The position numbers and the translations under genes were made by a program. Below, piece after piece: positions 61,926 to 64,000 of a DNA stretch of 64,000 nt. How positions within the stretch are numbered: the stretch's first letter is position 1; each line of letters begins with the position of its first letter. The notes beneath the pieces were generated by a model. The model did not search any database. It saw only the letters and a program-made list of their open reading frames with translations, and was not told the origin of the DNA. Source of the DNA: Streptomyces graminofaciens (lineage in GTDB: Bacteria; Actinomycetota; Actinomycetes; Streptomycetales; Streptomycetaceae). Where the stretch lies: contig NZ_AP018448.1 in NCBI RefSeq assembly GCF_030294945.1, positions 1,674,001 through 1,738,000 on the forward strand. Reading direction: 5' to 3'.

Positions 61926-62789
61926 TCACCGCGCGAGGGTCGCCCGTGCCACCGCGAGCGCCTGCTCCGCGTATCCCCGCCCGAACAGCGCCGCGTGCAC
62001 GAGCAGCGGGAAGAGCTGGTGCAGTCCGACGCGGTCGGCCCAGCCTGCGGCGAGGGGTGCCGTCCGCCGGTAGCCGTCCAGGACGTGGTCCAGGTGGGGG
62101 CAGCCGAAGAGGGCGAGCATCGCCAGGTCGGTCTCGCGGTGGCCGCCGTGTGCCGCGGGGTCGATCAGCCAGGCCCGGCCGTCGGCGCCCCAGAGCACGT
62201 TGCCGTTCCACAGGTCGCCGTGCAGCCGGGCGGGCGGCTCCGCGGGGCCCGCCAGCTCGGGCAGACGCTCACAGACGCGGTCGACCAGAGCCGCCTCGGC
62301 CGGGCGGATCGTGCCGTCGTCGACCGCGCGGCGCAGATAGGGCAGCACGCGGTGCTCGGCGTACCAGCCGGGCCAGTCGGCGCCGGAGACGTTCCGCATC
62401 GGGGCCCGCCCGATGTACGCCTCCCTCGGGCCGCCCGGCGGCGGAGCGCCGAAGGCGGGCGCACCGGCGGCGTGCAGGACGGCCAGGGCGCCGCCGAAAC
62501 GGACCGCCGCCGCGGCACTCGGTGCCCCCTGCGTCACCCGGTCGATCACCAGCCGGCCCCCGTCGTGGCCGTACGCCGTCGGGACGTGGACCGCGCCCGC
62601 CTCGGCCAGCCAGCGCAGCCCCGCCACCTCCGCCTGGGCCGCGCGAGGGCCGTCGCCGAGCTTGACGACGACCACTCGGCCGTCGTCGAGGGTGACTTCG
62701 GCGAGCGTCCCGGACAGGCGGCGTTCGCCCGTCGCGAGGCGGCCGGTGAGTCGCGCCGCCAGGGCACCGGGTGCCGTGCGATCGGCCAC
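61926..62789 (-). CDS. Fructosamine kinase family protein
   Basis: The protein is 287 aa from the GTG at 62789, seven bases after GGAGG; an ATG at 62816 has no ribosome site. It has the APH-like kinase fold: VVVVKLGDGPRAAQAEVAGLRWLAEA (ATP-site Lys), LHGDLWNGNVLWGADGRAWLIDPAAHGG (catalytic HGD and DFG-equivalent IDP) and HRETDLAMLALFG. The family phosphorylates ketosamines so that glycated amines break down. No related gene is close; a bidirectional terminator lies downstream. Confidence 0.92.
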   Translation of the reverse strand: MADRTAPGALAARLTGRLATGERRLSGTLAEVTLDDGRVVVVKLGDGPRAAQAEVAGLRWLAEAGAVHVPTAYGHDGGRLVIDRVTQGAPSAAAAVRFGGALAVLHAAGAPAFGAPPPGGPREAYIGRAPMRNVSGADWPGWYAEHRVLPYLRRAVDDGTIRPAEAALVDRVCERLPELAGPAEPPARLHGDLWNGNVLWGADGRAWLIDPAAHGGHRETDLAMLALFGCPHLDHVLDGYRRTAPLAAGWADRVGLHQLFPLLVHAALFGRGYAEQALAVARATLAR

Positions 62790-62877
62790 GGGGCACACCT
62801 CCAGATCCCATGCCACAGCCGCCCACCAGCATCCCGCACGCCCGTGTGTGGCGCCGGTGAAAACTCCGACCCATGTC

Positions 62878-62944
62878 TTGACATGCCGAGGAAACGATCC
62901 GTAGCTTGACCGATCATTTAGATCCGTGAAATGCGTTCACGGAT
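62878..62944 (+). promoter_or_regulatory. Promoter and perfect palindromic operator of the sugar-binding gene
   Basis: TTGACA (62878-62883), 18 bases and TAGCTT (62902-62907) form a good promoter. ATCCGTGAA (62922-62930) and TTCACGGAT (62936-62944) are exact complements five bases apart, placed at about +8 to +30, so a bound repressor would block transcription. Confidence 0.7.
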
Positions 62945-62989
62945 ATGAACAGCCGGGTGTACGGCCCGGATGAACAACGGAGTGTGCCC

Positions 62990-64000
62990 ATGGGCGTTCG
63001 CCGACGAAGTCGCCGCCTGGCCGCCATGATCACCGTCTCGGGGCTCGCATTCGGAGCGGCGGCCTGCGGGTCGGGGTCCGACAGCGCCGGGAGCGACGAC
63101 CCGAACACGCTGGAGGTCTGGACCCGGAGCAATCCGGACCCGGCCGCCACGTACGAGCGGGTGTTCGCCGCCTTCACCGAGAAGACCGGAATCAAGATCG
63201 ACTACCAGCCGGTCATCAACTTCGACCAGCAGCTCCAGAGCCGGGCCTCCACCAAGGACCTCCCAGACGTGATGATCAACGACACGGCGCTGATGGGCAG
63301 TTACCAGAGCCAGGGCCTGCTCAAGCCCATCGACCCCGACACCATCGAGGGCCACGACCAGATCACCGACAAGAGCTGGTCCTCCACCGTGGGCCTCGAC
63401 GGCGAGCACTACGGCATCCCGTACTCCCGTCAGGCCCAGACCCTGATGATCCGCAAGGACTGGCTGAAGAAGCTCGGCCTCGAAGCGCCCACGACCTGGC
63501 AGGAGATGCTCCGCGTCGCGAAGGCCTTCGCCGACCGTGACCCGGACGGCGACGGCAAGAAGGACACCTACGGCATGGTCGTCCCCGGCAGCGCCCAGAA
63601 CGGCTACGCCGCCTGGTGGGGCTCCAGCTTCCTCTGGTCCGGGGGCGCGAAGATCATCGAGCCGGACGGCAGGGGCTACCGCCCCGCCATGGACTCGACC
63701 GCCGCCGTGCGCACCGTCACCTGGATGAAGGACAACCTCTTCTGCGGTGACAACGGTGTCATCCAGCCCGGCGCCATCAGCGCCGTCACCGGCACGGCCA
63801 CCAACTTCCAGGACGGCAACGCCGGGATGTACCTCACCGGCCCGTACAACATCGCCACCTACGACACGACGCCCGGCAAGGACAAGTTCGAGGTCGTCCC
63901 GTTCCCGGCGGGCCCCGCCGGGTCCACCGTGCTGGCCGACGGCGAGAACGTCTACTTCGGCGCCAGGACCGGCAAGGCGAAGCAGGAGCGGGCCCTCGCC
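62990..64000 (+). CDS. Sugar ABC transporter substrate-binding lipoprotein (incomplete at window end)
   Basis: The frame starts with ATG at 62990 (CGGAG nine bases upstream) and runs beyond base 64000, so at least 337 residues are present. Signal peptide with lipobox FGAAAC (Cys at 26). Family 1-type binding protein: LEVWTRSNPDPAATYERVFAAF, DLPDVMINDTALMGSYQSQG, YGIPYSRQAQTLMIRKDWLKKLG, APTTWQEMLRVAKAFAD, DPDGDGKKDTYGMVV, and AGMYLTGPYNIATYD. It should feed a sugar permease encoded downstream. Ligand unknown. Confidence 0.95.
   Translation, partial: MGVRRRSRRLAAMITVSGLAFGAAACGSGSDSAGSDDPNTLEVWTRSNPDPAATYERVFAAFTEKTGIKIDYQPVINFDQQLQSRASTKDLPDVMINDTALMGSYQSQGLLKPIDPDTIEGHDQITDKSWSSTVGLDGEHYGIPYSRQAQTLMIRKDWLKKLGLEAPTTWQEMLRVAKAFADRDPDGDGKKDTYGMVVPGSAQNGYAAWWGSSFLWSGGAKIIEPDGRGYRPAMDSTAAVRTVTWMKDNLFCGDNGVIQPGAISAVTGTATNFQDGNAGMYLTGPYNIATYDTTPGKDKFEVVPFPAGPAGSTVLADGENVYFGARTGKAKQERALA

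Overview
The window is chromosomal DNA from a high-GC actinomycete, almost certainly a Streptomyces. G+C is very high, codon third positions are nearly all G or C, and GTG/TTG starts are common. The gene families are typical Streptomyces ones (DUF6986, DUF6421, DUF5134, FUSC exporters, divergent TetR/LacI regulators, secreted CBM2 enzymes). I see no rRNA, tRNA, CRISPR array, IS element or prophage.

Layout. 1-5.4 kb: tail of a LacI regulator, a small hypothetical, a Ser/Thr kinase, a DUF6986 lyase-like protein behind paired palindromes, and a Tat-type secreted endonuclease/phosphatase-fold enzyme. 5.4-10.7 kb: etfBA, a flavin reductase preceded by a tiny cysteine-type leader peptide, a thioredoxin/DUF4395 pair, an acyltransferase and a transglutaminase-like protein. 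10.7-14 kb: a translationally coupled trio DUF6421 > SDR > threonine aldolase. 14-22.9 kb: GDPD, GNAT, two VOC proteins, MarR-FUSC exporter, DUF5134, M56 peptidase, and a PAP2 phosphatase whose 3' end is a tandem repeat array running through its stop codon. 22.9-30.3 kb: LVIVD/DUF305 divergent pair, FprA-type reductase, ArsR/old yellow enzyme divergent pair, SGNH esterase. 30.3-35.1 kb: plant cell-wall cluster (CE1-like esterase with CBM2, GH62 arabinofuranosidase, divergent PL1 and PL3 pectate lyases) with a near-perfect CebR box and a LacI-type operator in the central promoter region. 35-45.3 kb: Rv1733c-like membrane protein, BNR protein, uracil-DNA glycosylase overlapping a BadF-type kinase with a repetitive N-terminus, CbiX-like protein, a lactonase with a DasR-type site, a second FUSC exporter and a LacI regulator. 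45.3-49.1 kb: phosphoglucomutase, Lrp and HAD genes set among decayed fragments (a methyltransferase and two LuxR-type response regulators). 49.1-53.7 kb: paaABCDE phenylacetyl-CoA epoxidase operon, with only a C-terminal remnant of the divergent ligase gene paaK. 53.7-64 kb: APC permease plus YtcJ-like amidohydrolase under a TetR, a TetR/SGNH pair, a TerD-like large protein, a fructosamine-kinase-like protein, and the start of a sugar ABC binding lipoprotein behind a perfect palindrome.

Most of the coding content is ordinary. The more notable material lies between genes or at gene edges: the leader peptide with its adjacent palindrome; two related, oppositely oriented palindromic elements whose stems differ by compensating changes; the stop-codon-spanning 21/22-bp repeat array; a TetR gene reduced to its operator and about ten codons; the paaK remnant; a 25-bp inverted repeat giving identical translation-start regions to the ArsR and old yellow enzyme genes; and CebR- and DasR-type sites that place carbohydrate genes in known global circuits. 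I did not find a clearly new multi-gene system such as a defence or biosynthetic island.
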